Of a stretch of DNA of 64,000 nt, positions 17,987-26,580 are shown piece after piece. Source of the DNA: Candidatus Dormiibacterota bacterium. GTDB taxonomy: Bacteria; Chloroflexota; Dormibacteria; Aeolococcales; Aeolococcaceae. How positions within the stretch are numbered: the stretch's first letter is position 1; each line of letters starts with the position of its first letter. Location: assembly GCA_003153505.1 (NCBI GenBank), contig PLZA01000069.1, positions 18,183 to 82,182 on the forward strand, in the 5' to 3' direction. The position numbers and the translations under genes were made by a program. A model generated the notes under the pieces. The model worked only from the letters and a program-made list of their open reading frames with translations, made no database searches and had not been told where the DNA came from.

Positions 17987-18079
17987 ATGCTCAAACGGTG
18001 GCGCCGTCCCCGAGCCTCGGTGCTCAGCGCCTGTCAACACCCATCGGAAAGGCGGCGATCACCGCGTGCGCGACGCACC

Positions 18080-18973
18080 TCATTGCTCACGCGTGAGGCT
18101 GGCATCGAGATCCTCGTACCCGGCGTAGTTCAACGTCGCCTCCATGTCCTGGCGCGTCAACATACGATCGAGCAGGGGGGCGGTGGTGCCCGAGTCACGG
18201 ATCACGGTGTACGCATCGCGCTGAGCGCGCGCCGCGAGACGCAGTGAGGTGGTGGGCCAGATGATCATCTTGTAGCCCATGTGCTCCATCTCCTGCGCGG
18301 TGAACGCGGGAGTCTGGCCGAACTCCGTGAGGTTCGCGAGCAGCGGTGCGTCGACGCGCGCCGCGAACTCCCGGAACATCGCCTCGCTCGTCAGAGCCTC
18401 TGGAAAGATCGCGTCAGCACCGGCATCGAGGTAGCGGAGACTGCGTGCGACGGCGCCGTCCAGCCCCTCGCTCTCCAGTGCGTCGGTTCGGGCAACGATC
18501 AGCATGTCACGCCGCGCCATCACCGCAACCCTGATGCGGATCACCATGTCGTCCGCAGTCGCCAGGCGCTTGTCGCGCAGGTGGCCGCACTTCTTGGGCA
18601 GGATCTGGTCTTCGATGTGGACGGCCGCTGCGCCGGCTCCCTCGAACGACCGAACGGTGTAGGCGACGTTCAGCGCTTCGCCGTGCCCGGTGTCACCGTC
18701 AACCAGGACGGGTAGCCCCGTCGCGCGGACCACCTGTCGAATGAAGAAACAGACGTCGTCGATCGTGATCACACCGACATCCGGCAACCCCATAGACGCC
18801 GACATCGCCGCTCCCGAAAGATAGAGCGCATTGAACCCCGCACTGCGCGCCTGGAGGGCGGCAAGGCCGTTGTGCGCGCCCGGCATGAGCACCGCCCCGG
18901 GGCGCTCGAGCAACTCCCTCAGCACGAGACCCGGCGAGCCCGGAGGCGTGACGAGACCGAGCGAGTCGACCAT
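18080..18973 (-). CDS. isocitrate lyase/PEP mutase family, methylisocitrate-lyase-like
   Basis: 297-residue TIM-barrel lyase of the PrpB group. The metal site is in VDGDTGHGEALN, the catalytic-Cys motif is PKKCGHL (KKCGH as in methylisocitrate lyase) and RTDA follows. PrpB cleaves 2-methylisocitrate to pyruvate and succinate; relatives cleave 2,3-dimethylmalate or oxaloacetate-like acids. ATG 18973 sits 5 bases after an AT-rich palindrome with no ribosome site between, suggesting a leaderless transcript. It diverges from the tartrate-dehydrogenase-like gene. A full prp operon (prpC) is absent, so the substrate may differ from methylisocitrate. Confidence 0.85.
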   Translation of the reverse strand: MVDSLGLVTPPGSPGLVLRELLERPGAVLMPGAHNGLAALQARSAGFNALYLSGAAMSASMGLPDVGVITIDDVCFFIRQVVRATGLPVLVDGDTGHGEALNVAYTVRSFEGAGAAAVHIEDQILPKKCGHLRDKRLATADDMVIRIRVAVMARRDMLIVARTDALESEGLDGAVARSLRYLDAGADAIFPEALTSEAMFREFAARVDAPLLANLTEFGQTPAFTAQEMEHMGYKMIIWPTTSLRLAARAQRDAYTVIRDSGTTAPLLDRMLTRQDMEATLNYAGYEDLDASLTREQ

Positions 18974-18978
18974 GAGTC

Positions 18979-18991
18979 ATATATCATATAT
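18979..18991. promoter_or_regulatory. AT-rich palindrome A (candidate GntR operator / -10 region)
   Basis: ATATAT-c-ATATAT, a perfect inverted repeat 5 bases upstream of the PrpB-like start codon and about 90 bases upstream of the divergent gene at 19080. It stands out in GC-rich DNA. Related sites lie at 25041, 36738, 36878 and 50097. It may be an operator, the -10 element of a leaderless promoter, or both. Confidence 0.55.
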
Positions 18992-19079
18992 AAGCGGCGA
19001 AGAGGCTCGTCCTCACTGCGGCACCTGCAGGGGGCGACCGTCGTTCATCCACTCTTGAGCACAGGTGGTGGTCTCAGCC

Positions 19080-20120
19080 ATGCGCCAGATCGCGGTCATC
19101 GCCGGGGACGGCATCGGCAAGGAGGTGATTCCGGCAGGGATCCGCGTCCTGTCGAGCGTGTGCGACCTCGAATTCCACGAGCTGGGTTGGGGCTCGGACC
19201 TCTACCTCCGCACTGGCGCGATGATGCCCGAAGACGGCCTCCAGGTGCTCGAGGATTTCGACGCGATCTACCTCGGCGCCGTGGGCGTTCCCGAGGTTCC
19301 CGACCATGTCACGTTGTGGGGCCTGCTGCTCCCGATCCGCAAGACGCTGGAGCTGTCGGTCAACGTCCGGCCCGTCAACCTCTTGCGCGGAGTCCGCGGG
19401 CCGCTTGCCGGCCGCGGTCCGGACGACATCGACATGCTCTTCATCCGCGAAAACACCGAGGGCGAGTACTCAGGCGCCGGCGGGCGGGTGCACACCGGCA
19501 CTCCGCTCGAGGTGGCTGTCGAGGTGCCCGTCTTCACTCGCGCTGCCATCGAGCGCACCGTGCGCTATGCGTTCGACCGCGCTCGCGAGCGCTCCGGCTC
19601 GCTGACCAGCGTCACCAAATCCAACGCCAGCAGATATACCTACGTGCTCTGGGACGAGGTGGTCGAAGACGTCCACCAGGAATATGCCGATGTCGTGATG
19701 GACCGTGTCCTGGTGGATGCCATGGCGGCACGCATGGTGCTCAGGCCCGATACCGTCGATGTCGTAGTTGGCTCGAACCTCTTCGCGGACATCCTCACCG
19801 ATCTCGGAGCGGCCCTCCAGGGCGGCCTGGGGCTTGCCGCCAGTGGGAACATCGATCCGACAGGACGGCATCCGTCCCTGTTCGAGCCCGTGCACGGCTC
19901 GGCGCCGGACATCGCCGGCAAGGGCGTTGCAAACCCGATGGGTGCGATCCTCAGCGGCGCGATGATGCTGCGCCATCTCGGTGAGCTCAGCGCAGCGCAG
20001 CGCATCGAGGCTGCGGTCGAGCAGGTCACCGAGCGGGGCGACGCGCTCACCGCGGATCTTGGCGGGACGGCCTCCACCGCCGAGGTGACCGACGCGGTGA
20101 TGGCGGCAGTCGCGGCCTGA
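19080..20120 (+). CDS. tartrate/D-malate dehydrogenase-like beta-decarboxylating dehydrogenase
   Basis: 346-residue member of the isocitrate/isopropylmalate family, closest in motifs to tartrate dehydrogenase/decarboxylase (TtuC) and D-malate dehydrogenase: RENTEGEYSGAGG, TSVTKSNASRYTYVLWDE, GSNLFADILTDLGAALQGG and VHGSAPDIAGKG. It oxidises a 2-hydroxyacid with a beta-carboxyl group to a 2-oxoacid, often with loss of CO2. ATG 19080 is used, with a GGTGGTGG stretch upstream; GTG 19065 is possible. It diverges from the PrpB-like gene across palindrome A. The precise substrate (D-malate, tartrate, alkylmalate) is open. Confidence 0.85.
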   Translation: MRQIAVIAGDGIGKEVIPAGIRVLSSVCDLEFHELGWGSDLYLRTGAMMPEDGLQVLEDFDAIYLGAVGVPEVPDHVTLWGLLLPIRKTLELSVNVRPVNLLRGVRGPLAGRGPDDIDMLFIRENTEGEYSGAGGRVHTGTPLEVAVEVPVFTRAAIERTVRYAFDRARERSGSLTSVTKSNASRYTYVLWDEVVEDVHQEYADVVMDRVLVDAMAARMVLRPDTVDVVVGSNLFADILTDLGAALQGGLGLAASGNIDPTGRHPSLFEPVHGSAPDIAGKGVANPMGAILSGAMMLRHLGELSAAQRIEAAVEQVTERGDALTADLGGTASTAEVTDAVMAAVAA

Positions 20121-20135
20121 TCGCCGGCGTTCGGC

Positions 20136-20150
20136 GCTCGGTTGCCGAGC
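20136..20150. terminator. short hairpin between convergent genes
   Basis: GCTCGG-ttg-CCGAGC, a 6-base stem with a 3-base loop between convergent stops at 20120 and 20150. It could help end both transcripts. No T-run follows, so support is weak. Confidence 0.3.
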
Positions 20151-21502
20151 TACTTCGCTGTGATGCGGGCGCAGATGGCGCGAATCTCGTCGTCGGTCAA
20201 TGCGCGATGGCGGACGGTGACGTCGTCGACGATTGCCTGCCAGACGAGCGGGATCTTCTCCCGATCGACGTGAAGGCCCAGCTGTTGCAGTTTGTCCTGC
20301 ACCGTCCACATCCCGCTCGTGCGATTGACGATCCACTCCTTCTCGGCACCCACGAGGGAAGGCTCGTACGCCCAGTGGAGGAGGGGCTCCACCTTGAGCT
20401 CCTGGACGACGATCTCGGTGCCACCCCAGTTGTGCGCGCCGCGACCGGTCACGGCGTGCGCGGCTGACACCTGCACGCCGCTGATGTCCTCGACGAGGCG
20501 GGCGAGTGTGTTCATCTGATCAAGGCGGATACCGGTGTGCACCCCGTAGAGCACCTCGAGCGCAGTGGCCATCTGGGCGAGATCCACCTGACCGGCCGTC
20601 GCCGAGATCCCATTCACAGACACCTCGGTGACCTCCGCGCCGGCGTGGACGGCAGCGAGCGCGCACGCAACCCCGAGGCCGAACGCGTTGCGGATATACG
20701 TGCCGATCCGGCAGCCGGGCGCAAATCGGCGCACCAGGGAGATGATGTGATTCCAGCCCTCCGGCCCGATGCCAGCGGCTCCGTCTGAGAGCCAGATCTC
20801 GTCGACTCCCGCCGCGTGCATCGCGGTGCAATAGCGTTCGAGGTGGTTGTCGTCGACAAGCGTGAGCAGGTTGATGCCCGTGCTCGCGCGCAGGCCGTGC
20901 GATCTGATGCGCGCGATCAACTGGATCCCGCGCTCGATCTCCTGGTCGAGCGTCGTCGGCACGCCAAGCGTGCGCCAGTCGCCACCAGCCCACGAGGTGC
21001 GGTACGCCTCAGACCAGTAGATCGGTGTCGCCTCTGGCAGGGCGGGCATCCAGAATTCGGCCAGGGTGACTCCCACCTCGGCCGCGATGTCAACCATCGC
21101 CTCGGTCTGCGTGGCCCCCATCTTGATCCCGAGATCGGGCCGTATCGATTTGAGATGCGCGACCTCGTCGCGCAGGTCGGATGGCGACATCCCCCAGCCA
21201 TGTGCCGACACCTCGATCTCCGGAACGCCGGCCTCGAGAATCGCCTCGCCAATCCGGCGCCGCTGGGCGCGATCGACGGTGACACCGGGAGCCTGCTCGA
21301 TCACACGCAGCGTGATGTCCCGAAGGGTTGTCGAATGCGGGTAGTGATCGGGGAACGGCGCGCCCAGGACCGACGCGTCGCGGTTGTACGGGCTGACCGC
21401 CCAGCGCCCGGGCTCGAAGCTCCCGGGGCGGCGCCTGCGGGCGAATGCTTCCTGGATGTGGCGCACCTCATCAGGCGTCAGGTGGGGCGACTGTCCGGCC
21501 AA
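20150..21502 (-). CDS. HMG-CoA lyase / isopropylmalate-homocitrate synthase-like TIM-barrel enzyme
   Basis: 450 residues. The N-terminus contains the family opening TTLRDITLRVIEQAPGV, and the barrel has STGINLLTLVDD, IRNAFGLGVACALAAV and VSVNGISATAG. In true synthases and lyases the last two segments read H-D-x-G-L-A and G-x-G-E-R-A-G; here the His-Asp pair is replaced by Arg-Asn and the Glu-Arg is lost. Metal binding and chemistry may therefore differ. TTG 21502 has AAGGAG with 5-base spacing. Last gene of the operon 25036-20150 with PrpD, DUF6282 and a dehydrogenase. Claisen-type cleavage or condensation of an alkylmalate-like acid is inferred. Confidence 0.72.
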   Translation of the reverse strand: MAGQSPHLTPDEVRHIQEAFARRRRPGSFEPGRWAVSPYNRDASVLGAPFPDHYPHSTTLRDITLRVIEQAPGVTVDRAQRRRIGEAILEAGVPEIEVSAHGWGMSPSDLRDEVAHLKSIRPDLGIKMGATQTEAMVDIAAEVGVTLAEFWMPALPEATPIYWSEAYRTSWAGGDWRTLGVPTTLDQEIERGIQLIARIRSHGLRASTGINLLTLVDDNHLERYCTAMHAAGVDEIWLSDGAAGIGPEGWNHIISLVRRFAPGCRIGTYIRNAFGLGVACALAAVHAGAEVTEVSVNGISATAGQVDLAQMATALEVLYGVHTGIRLDQMNTLARLVEDISGVQVSAAHAVTGRGAHNWGGTEIVVQELKVEPLLHWAYEPSLVGAEKEWIVNRTSGMWTVQDKLQQLGLHVDREKIPLVWQAIVDDVTVRHRALTDDEIRAICARITAK

Positions 21503-21544
21503 TGACTCTCCTTCTGTCAGCGGGCCGATCCCGCCCGGCGACGC

Positions 21545-22639
21545 TCAGCTGGCATCGACGGCGGCGAGGATCGCAGCGGTGATGCTCTCGGTCGTCGCGG
21601 TGCCACCGAGATCCGGTGTGAGCGACTCACCGCGCGCAAGCGTCGCGGCGATCGCCGATTCGACGGTGTCAGCAGCCTCGACGAGCATGGGCGCGGCGTG
21701 CACCCGGCTGAGCCAGCGGAGCAGCAGGGCGCCCGAGAGGATTTCGGCGATCGGATTGGCGATGCCCTTGCCGGCGATGTCGGGAGCGGATCCGTGCACC
21801 GCCTGCGCCATCGCATGCTCGTCTCCGGTGTTCAAGCCCGGCGCGAGACCAAGTCCGCCCACCAGACCTGCCGCCTCGTCGGACAGGATGTCGCCGAACA
21901 TGTTCGTGGTGACGACCACGTCGGTGTCATCCGGGCGGAGGATGAGGCGCATCGCGAAGGCGTCGACCAGAAAGTCGTCGAAGGCGATGTCCGGATTCTC
22001 AGCGGCAACCTGGCGGCAGCAGTCGAGGAAGAGACCGTCACCGCGGCGGAGCACGTTCGCCTTGTGCACGCAGGTCACCTTGCGCAGGCCATTGCGTTCC
22101 CGTGCGATCGCAAATGCTTGACGCGCGACGCGTAGGCTCGCGCGTCGGGTGACCACACGCACCGAGATCACCGTGTCCAGGTCGGGCCGCAGCTCGCCGT
22201 TGCCGTCGATGAGGTTGCGATCCGCGTAGAACCCCTCCGTGTTCTCGCGCACGATGACGACATCCATCTTTGGGCGCACGCATTCGATGCCCGGCCACGC
22301 CCTCGCTGGGCGCACGTTGGAATACAGCTCGAAGTTCTTGCGCAGATAGCCGCTCGGGTTGACGTAACGCGCATCGCCGATCGGGTAGTCGCGATGCGAG
22401 ACGGGCCCAAGGATCCAGCCCGGGATATCGGGAAGCGCTTCGCGCGTCCGGATCGGAAGCGTGCTGCCCTCGGTATCCACCGCGGCGATGCCCGCGGGGA
22501 GCGGTATCCATTCGATGCGGACACCGTGCTGCTGCGCTGCGCGGTCGAGGACGCGTGTCGTCGATCGGACGATCTCGGGGCCGATGTCGTCGCCCTCCAT
22601 GACGGCCACCCGGATGGACCCGCTCGCTCCGGCTGTCAT
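21545..22639 (-). CDS. isocitrate/3-isopropylmalate dehydrogenase-like enzyme
   Basis: 364 residues, third beta-decarboxylating dehydrogenase of the locus. Motifs: VRENTEGFYADRN, TCVHKANVLRRGDG, TTNMFGDILSDEAAGLVGG and VHGSAPDIAGKG. The YADRN segment after ENTEGF differs from both classical isocitrate and isopropylmalate dehydrogenases and probably reflects a different side chain on the substrate. Its start overlaps the DUF6282 stop (TGATG). Together with the HMGL-like and PrpD genes it forms a set chemically parallel to the aconitase/dehydrogenase or isopropylmalate steps. Confidence 0.85.
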   Translation of the reverse strand: MTAGASGSIRVAVMEGDDIGPEIVRSTTRVLDRAAQQHGVRIEWIPLPAGIAAVDTEGSTLPIRTREALPDIPGWILGPVSHRDYPIGDARYVNPSGYLRKNFELYSNVRPARAWPGIECVRPKMDVVIVRENTEGFYADRNLIDGNGELRPDLDTVISVRVVTRRASLRVARQAFAIARERNGLRKVTCVHKANVLRRGDGLFLDCCRQVAAENPDIAFDDFLVDAFAMRLILRPDDTDVVVTTNMFGDILSDEAAGLVGGLGLAPGLNTGDEHAMAQAVHGSAPDIAGKGIANPIAEILSGALLLRWLSRVHAAPMLVEAADTVESAIAATLARGESLTPDLGGTATTESITAAILAAVDAS

Positions 22640-23580
22640 CAGAGTGCGCCCGCCGGTCGGGCGATGCGCCGAGAGTTGTTCACCGCCATGGTGCGCACCT
22701 CGCTGTCGTTGAATCCCGCGTCGAGAAATCGATCGACCATGAGTGCCACGCCGTCCTCGACGGGCGGATTATGAGGCTGGCCGAGATCGCTGGAGAGCAG
22801 AGAGTGCTCCACGCCCGCCGCCCGCACATTCGAGAACAGCGCCTCCCAGCTGATGCGCCCCGCGTGCGGCGTGCCGAAGCAGCGCTCCAGGAGGCAGCCG
22901 CGGTCGCCCAGCTCGCGCTGCTGGTCCGGGGCGAGCTGTTGTGACGGAAAGTCGGGGTGCGTGATGATAATCCGCGAGACACCGGCATCCTGAGCCGCGC
23001 TGACCACCGGGATGATCTCGTCAGCGCCGAGGTGGCCGGTGCAGAGGACGAGATCGTATTCGGCGATCAGATCGAGGACCGTCCGGACCTCCGGAAGGAT
23101 GCGTCCTGCTGGGTCGAGCATCCTGATGGGTGGCGGGCTGATGCCCTTTGCGCGCAACTCATTCTTCAGCGTCAACCAACCCGGCGGAGTCCCGGTGCCA
23201 GGAGAGTCGGCCGCGGCGGCCTCGTTGATCGAGTCGAACGTCGGGAGCCACACGAAGGTCCCACCCGCCCGCGCGCAGATCTCGACGGCGACGGGGTTGA
23301 CGCCTCCCACCGGCCAGTTCAGCGTGATCGCCCCGAGCACATCCACCGAGGACGACGCGCGAACAATCGCCGCGCGCTCCGCGGTCATCGTGTAGTGCGA
23401 TTTGAGCGCGAAGCCTCCAAGTCCCAGCTCGCCGAAGCGCGCAGCGAGGGTCATGTCATCGATGCGCCGTGGGAGCACATCGGGGAGCACGTGGACGTGG
23501 AGGTCATAGGCGCCCTGGAGCAACTCGCGAGCTCGACTGGACGGGATTGGATGGGTCTGGGCCGCTGGCTCAGCGGCCAT
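22639..23580 (-). CDS. DUF6282-type amidohydrolase-like protein
   Basis: 313 residues. The N-terminal YDLHVHVLPD carries an H-x-H metal motif as in amidohydrolases and PHP enzymes. Further candidate ligands are in CTGHLGADE and IIITHPDFPSQ. I place it in the DUF6282 group of putative metal-dependent hydrolases; this naming is from memory of family features. It overlaps PrpD upstream by 11 bases and the dehydrogenase downstream by one. Function in the pathway could be hydrolysis of a lactone, amide or cyclic intermediate. No experimental role is known to me. Confidence 0.65.
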   Translation of the reverse strand: MAAEPAAQTHPIPSSRARELLQGAYDLHVHVLPDVLPRRIDDMTLAARFGELGLGGFALKSHYTMTAERAAIVRASSSVDVLGAITLNWPVGGVNPVAVEICARAGGTFVWLPTFDSINEAAAADSPGTGTPPGWLTLKNELRAKGISPPPIRMLDPAGRILPEVRTVLDLIAEYDLVLCTGHLGADEIIPVVSAAQDAGVSRIIITHPDFPSQQLAPDQQRELGDRGCLLERCFGTPHAGRISWEALFSNVRAAGVEHSLLSSDLGQPHNPPVEDGVALMVDRFLDAGFNDSEVRTMAVNNSRRIARPAGAL

Positions 23581-25036
23581 GGGCCGGTGCCTCGGTTTCG
23601 ATTGTCGGCGCGGTCCGAGGCACGGTCAGGGCCATCAGTGCGCGCACATCCTGGGCGTCCCACGCGCCCTCGAGTGCGGCGAGCAGTTCTTCCGTCTGCT
23701 CATCGCCGAGGCTCGGACGCACGTTGCCGCGGAACTTGCGCCGCTGATCGTCGGGCAACATCGGGTTGAGCCGTGTGCCACGTTGGGCCGGGACATCCTC
23801 CTCGAAGACCCTGCCGTCGAGCGTGGTCAGTTGCACACGAGCGGGGAAGGTGTCCGGCAGCATGGACGGATCGGCGTGGCAGTCGACGCGCGCTGCGAAA
23901 TTGTGAATCTCCCGGTTGGCCAGCGTCGCCTCGTTGTAGTCATCGACCTCGACAGCGCCGAGCACGGCGAGCATGGCCACCGAGTACTGGAGACTAAATT
24001 TCATGTGGTAGAGCGAGCGTGGGTTCAGCTTGGCTTCGCGCGGCTCGCACACGAGCGGGATGCAGATCGGCGGGACGAAGCAGTCGATCCGGTCGACGTC
24101 TCCGATCGAGAGCCCCTCGCGGCTCATGATCGTCGCGGTGCCCTCCATCGATGCGTGGTTCCAGACGCCATTCGGCCACGGCTTGTACGTTGTGTCGGGA
24201 AGGATCCAGCGCTCGCCAAGGCCGTCGGTGATGTGGTCGAATTGAAACGTCGCTTCGTCGCCGTGCAGCAGCGCGTTGAAGAAACCGAACTTGCCTTCGA
24301 GGACCTCATGCGGCCCGGTGAAACCCTCGGCGGCGAGGAGCGCGCACGTGATCCCACCCTGCACTCCCCATCCCGGATGCAGCTGCTTGACCCAGCTTCC
24401 ATCGATGAGCGTCTGCATCAGCCCCGACGACCTGCTGCCGGCCATCCCCAGCGCGTCCGTCGTGGCTGCGGCATCGAGGCCCAGGAGCTTCGACGCGATT
24501 GCCGCGGCGGCGAAGGGTCCGGCCACACCCGTGCCATGCAGACCGCGATGGTGGAATTGATGCGGCGGCGCACCGGTGTTGATGCGCAAGCCGATCTCAG
24601 CGCCGGTTGCAAGCGCGAGCAGACACTGGGCTCCGCTGGCCTGCACCGATTCTGCAGCCGCGAGGGCGGCGGGAACCGCCACCGAGCTGATGTGCACAGC
24701 TGCCACACCGTGCATATCGTCATAGTCGGCTCCATGGCCCACCGCGCCATTCACCCAACCGGTGAGAGGTGCGGGGAAGCGCGTCCCGAAGACCATGGTG
24801 GTCGATTCCGGCGTGCCTCCCGACTTTGCCGCAACTCGGTGAATGATGCCCGCGGAGGCGGAGCGCGACCCCGCGATGCAGACGCCCACCTGATCGACGA
24901 GCCGCCATCGAGCGTCGTCGGCGACATCGGCGGGAAGGTCTTCGACGGCGACGCTAACCGACCACCGCGCAAGCCGCTCAGAGATGGTGTCGGTCGGTTC
25001 TTGAACCCGGCTCGAGTTCGATGCGTCTTGGCTCAC
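23570..25036 (-). CDS. MmgE/PrpD family protein (copy 1)
   Basis: 488 residues of the PrpD fold (all-helical domain plus small lid). Family features: VNGAVGHGADYDDMHG near residue 95-110, HHRGLHGTGVAGPFAAAA, VKQLHPGWGVQGG, YKPWPNG. Members are 2-methylcitrate dehydratase, cis-aconitate decarboxylase and iminodisuccinate epimerase, all acting on small polycarboxylic acids without iron-sulfur clusters. GTG 25036 is 4 bases from palindrome B and lacks a ribosome site, suggesting a leaderless message. It opens the operon to 20150 and diverges from PrpD copy 2. Confidence 0.87.
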   Translation of the reverse strand: MSQDASNSSRVQEPTDTISERLARWSVSVAVEDLPADVADDARWRLVDQVGVCIAGSRSASAGIIHRVAAKSGGTPESTTMVFGTRFPAPLTGWVNGAVGHGADYDDMHGVAAVHISSVAVPAALAAAESVQASGAQCLLALATGAEIGLRINTGAPPHQFHHRGLHGTGVAGPFAAAAIASKLLGLDAAATTDALGMAGSRSSGLMQTLIDGSWVKQLHPGWGVQGGITCALLAAEGFTGPHEVLEGKFGFFNALLHGDEATFQFDHITDGLGERWILPDTTYKPWPNGVWNHASMEGTATIMSREGLSIGDVDRIDCFVPPICIPLVCEPREAKLNPRSLYHMKFSLQYSVAMLAVLGAVEVDDYNEATLANREIHNFAARVDCHADPSMLPDTFPARVQLTTLDGRVFEEDVPAQRGTRLNPMLPDDQRRKFRGNVRPSLGDEQTEELLAALEGAWDAQDVRALMALTVPRTAPTIETEAPAHGR

Positions 25037-25040
25037 CGGC

Positions 25041-25055
25041 AATATATCCTATATT
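25041..25055. promoter_or_regulatory. AT-rich palindrome B in the divergent PrpD promoter
   Basis: AATATA-tcc-TATATT, a perfect inverted repeat between two divergent MmgE/PrpD genes. Its 13-base core TATATCCTATATT is repeated exactly in palindrome D at 36879-36891. Candidate operator for the locus-encoded GntR protein; for the minus-strand gene it also lies where a leaderless -10 box would be. Confidence 0.6.
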
Positions 25056-25188
25056 AAACCGGACGGCGGTCGCGCCTGGATGGCGCCTCGGCCGGTACCA
25101 TGCCGATGCCCCGTGCGCCGGCGCGGAGCGCCGCCACATCGATGAACGAGAGGCTCCAGCCAGCACTGGCGAACGGAGGACAGGTCGA

Positions 25189-26580
25189 GTGACTGACCCA
25201 ACCAATCACGCCGCGGAATTCATCACCCGTACGCGACTGGTAGACGTTCCACCCACGGTGATCACCGCAGCGAAACATTCGATGCTCGACGGCTTCGGTC
25301 TCGCCGTCGCAGGGTCGCGAACGGACGCGGCGCGGATCGCGCGCGACGAGGTCGCCTCCTACCATGCCGCGAACACCGAGGCAGCGGCGCTCGGAACCGG
25401 AACGCGGGTGCCCGCTCGCTTTGCCGCGTTCCTCAACGGGTTGGCGATCCACGCTGACGACTACGACGACACACAGCTGGCCACGTTGCCGGACCGTGTG
25501 TACGGCCTGCTGACTCATCCGACTGCTCCGGTGCTGCCGACCGCACTCGCCCTGGGCGAGGCAGGAGGGAGAAGCGGCGCCGACGTGCTGCTGTCCTACG
25601 TCGTGGGCGTCGAGATCGAGACCAAGGTTTCGGAGGCGATCAACCCTCGCCACTATGACGACGGATTCCATTCGACGGGAACAGTCGGCACCATCGGATC
25701 CGGTGCCGCGGCCGCCTGTATGCTCGGACTCAGTGCCGACGTCACCCGGGTTGCGCTGAGCATCGCCGCGTCGCAGGCAGCCGGCCTTCGCGAGAACTTC
25801 GGAACCATGACCAAGCCGTTCCATGCCGGGCGAGCGGCCGAGAGCGGACTGCTCGCGGCGTCGATGGCGCACCGCGGCTTCACCGCCGCGAACAACATCC
25901 TCGAGTCACCACGTGGGTTCTTCAGCGCGGCGGGAGGGGGATTCGAGGCCTCAGCGTTCACTCCGGGCGCACCCTGGACGTTCGACGCGCCGGGTGTCTC
26001 CATCAAGCCGCATCCCTCAGGATCTCTCACCCATCCGGCGATGTTCGCGCTGATGGAACTCCTCAAGGCGAACGACATCCAGGCGGCCGACATCGAGGAG
26101 GTCTCGGTGGGGACCAACCGGCACATGCCGAATGCCCTGATCCATCACGACCCGCACGACCACCTCGCCGCGAAATTCAGCATGGAGTTCTGCATGGCCA
26201 TCCTCTGCATCGAGCGCAGAGCCGGTCTGGCCGAATTCACCGACGGCGTGGTCATGCGAGGCGACGTCCGGGACATGATGCGGCGCGTCAGCTTTGTGGT
26301 CGACCCCGAAGCCGAGGGAGCCGGGTACAACAACATGACGAGCATCGTGCGAATCCGTCTGCGCGACGGGACGCGGTACGAGAATCGCGCCGCGTTCGGG
26401 AAGGGGAGCCCTCAGAACCCCATGTCCGAAGCCGAAGTTCGTGAGAAGTTCATGGAGTGCATTGAGTCCGGAGGCATCGCAGCGGCGGCAGGAGCGCACG
26501 CTGCGGATCTCATCCTGAATATGGAGGACCAGCACGGGCTCAGCGAGGTGATCAGCCTGCTCACCAGCGCTCAGGGCTGA
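25189..26580 (+). CDS. MmgE/PrpD family protein (copy 2)
   Basis: 463 residues. PrpD hallmarks: GLAIHADDYDDTQ, NPRHYDDGFHSTGTVGTIG, KPFHAGRAAESGLLAA, IKPHPSGSLTHPA. It likely dehydrates, decarboxylates or epimerises a polycarboxylic acid. GTG 25189 is preceded by GGAGG at about 10 bases, whereas the long frame upstream crosses the operator and is not protein-like. Its 3' end overlaps the convergent RraA-like gene by 20 bases. It is more typical of the family than copy 3. No partner follows it on the plus strand. Confidence 0.87.
   Translation: MTDPTNHAAEFITRTRLVDVPPTVITAAKHSMLDGFGLAVAGSRTDAARIARDEVASYHAANTEAAALGTGTRVPARFAAFLNGLAIHADDYDDTQLATLPDRVYGLLTHPTAPVLPTALALGEAGGRSGADVLLSYVVGVEIETKVSEAINPRHYDDGFHSTGTVGTIGSGAAAACMLGLSADVTRVALSIAASQAAGLRENFGTMTKPFHAGRAAESGLLAASMAHRGFTAANNILESPRGFFSAAGGGFEASAFTPGAPWTFDAPGVSIKPHPSGSLTHPAMFALMELLKANDIQAADIEEVSVGTNRHMPNALIHHDPHDHLAAKFSMEFCMAILCIERRAGLAEFTDGVVMRGDVRDMMRRVSFVVDPEAEGAGYNNMTSIVRIRLRDGTRYENRAAFGKGSPQNPMSEAEVREKFMECIESGGIAAAAGAHAADLILNMEDQHGLSEVISLLTSAQG

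Noticed and set aside
23579..25057. 492-codon plus-strand frame opposite PrpD copy 1
   Set aside because: Complete shadow of a strongly supported gene; no domains.
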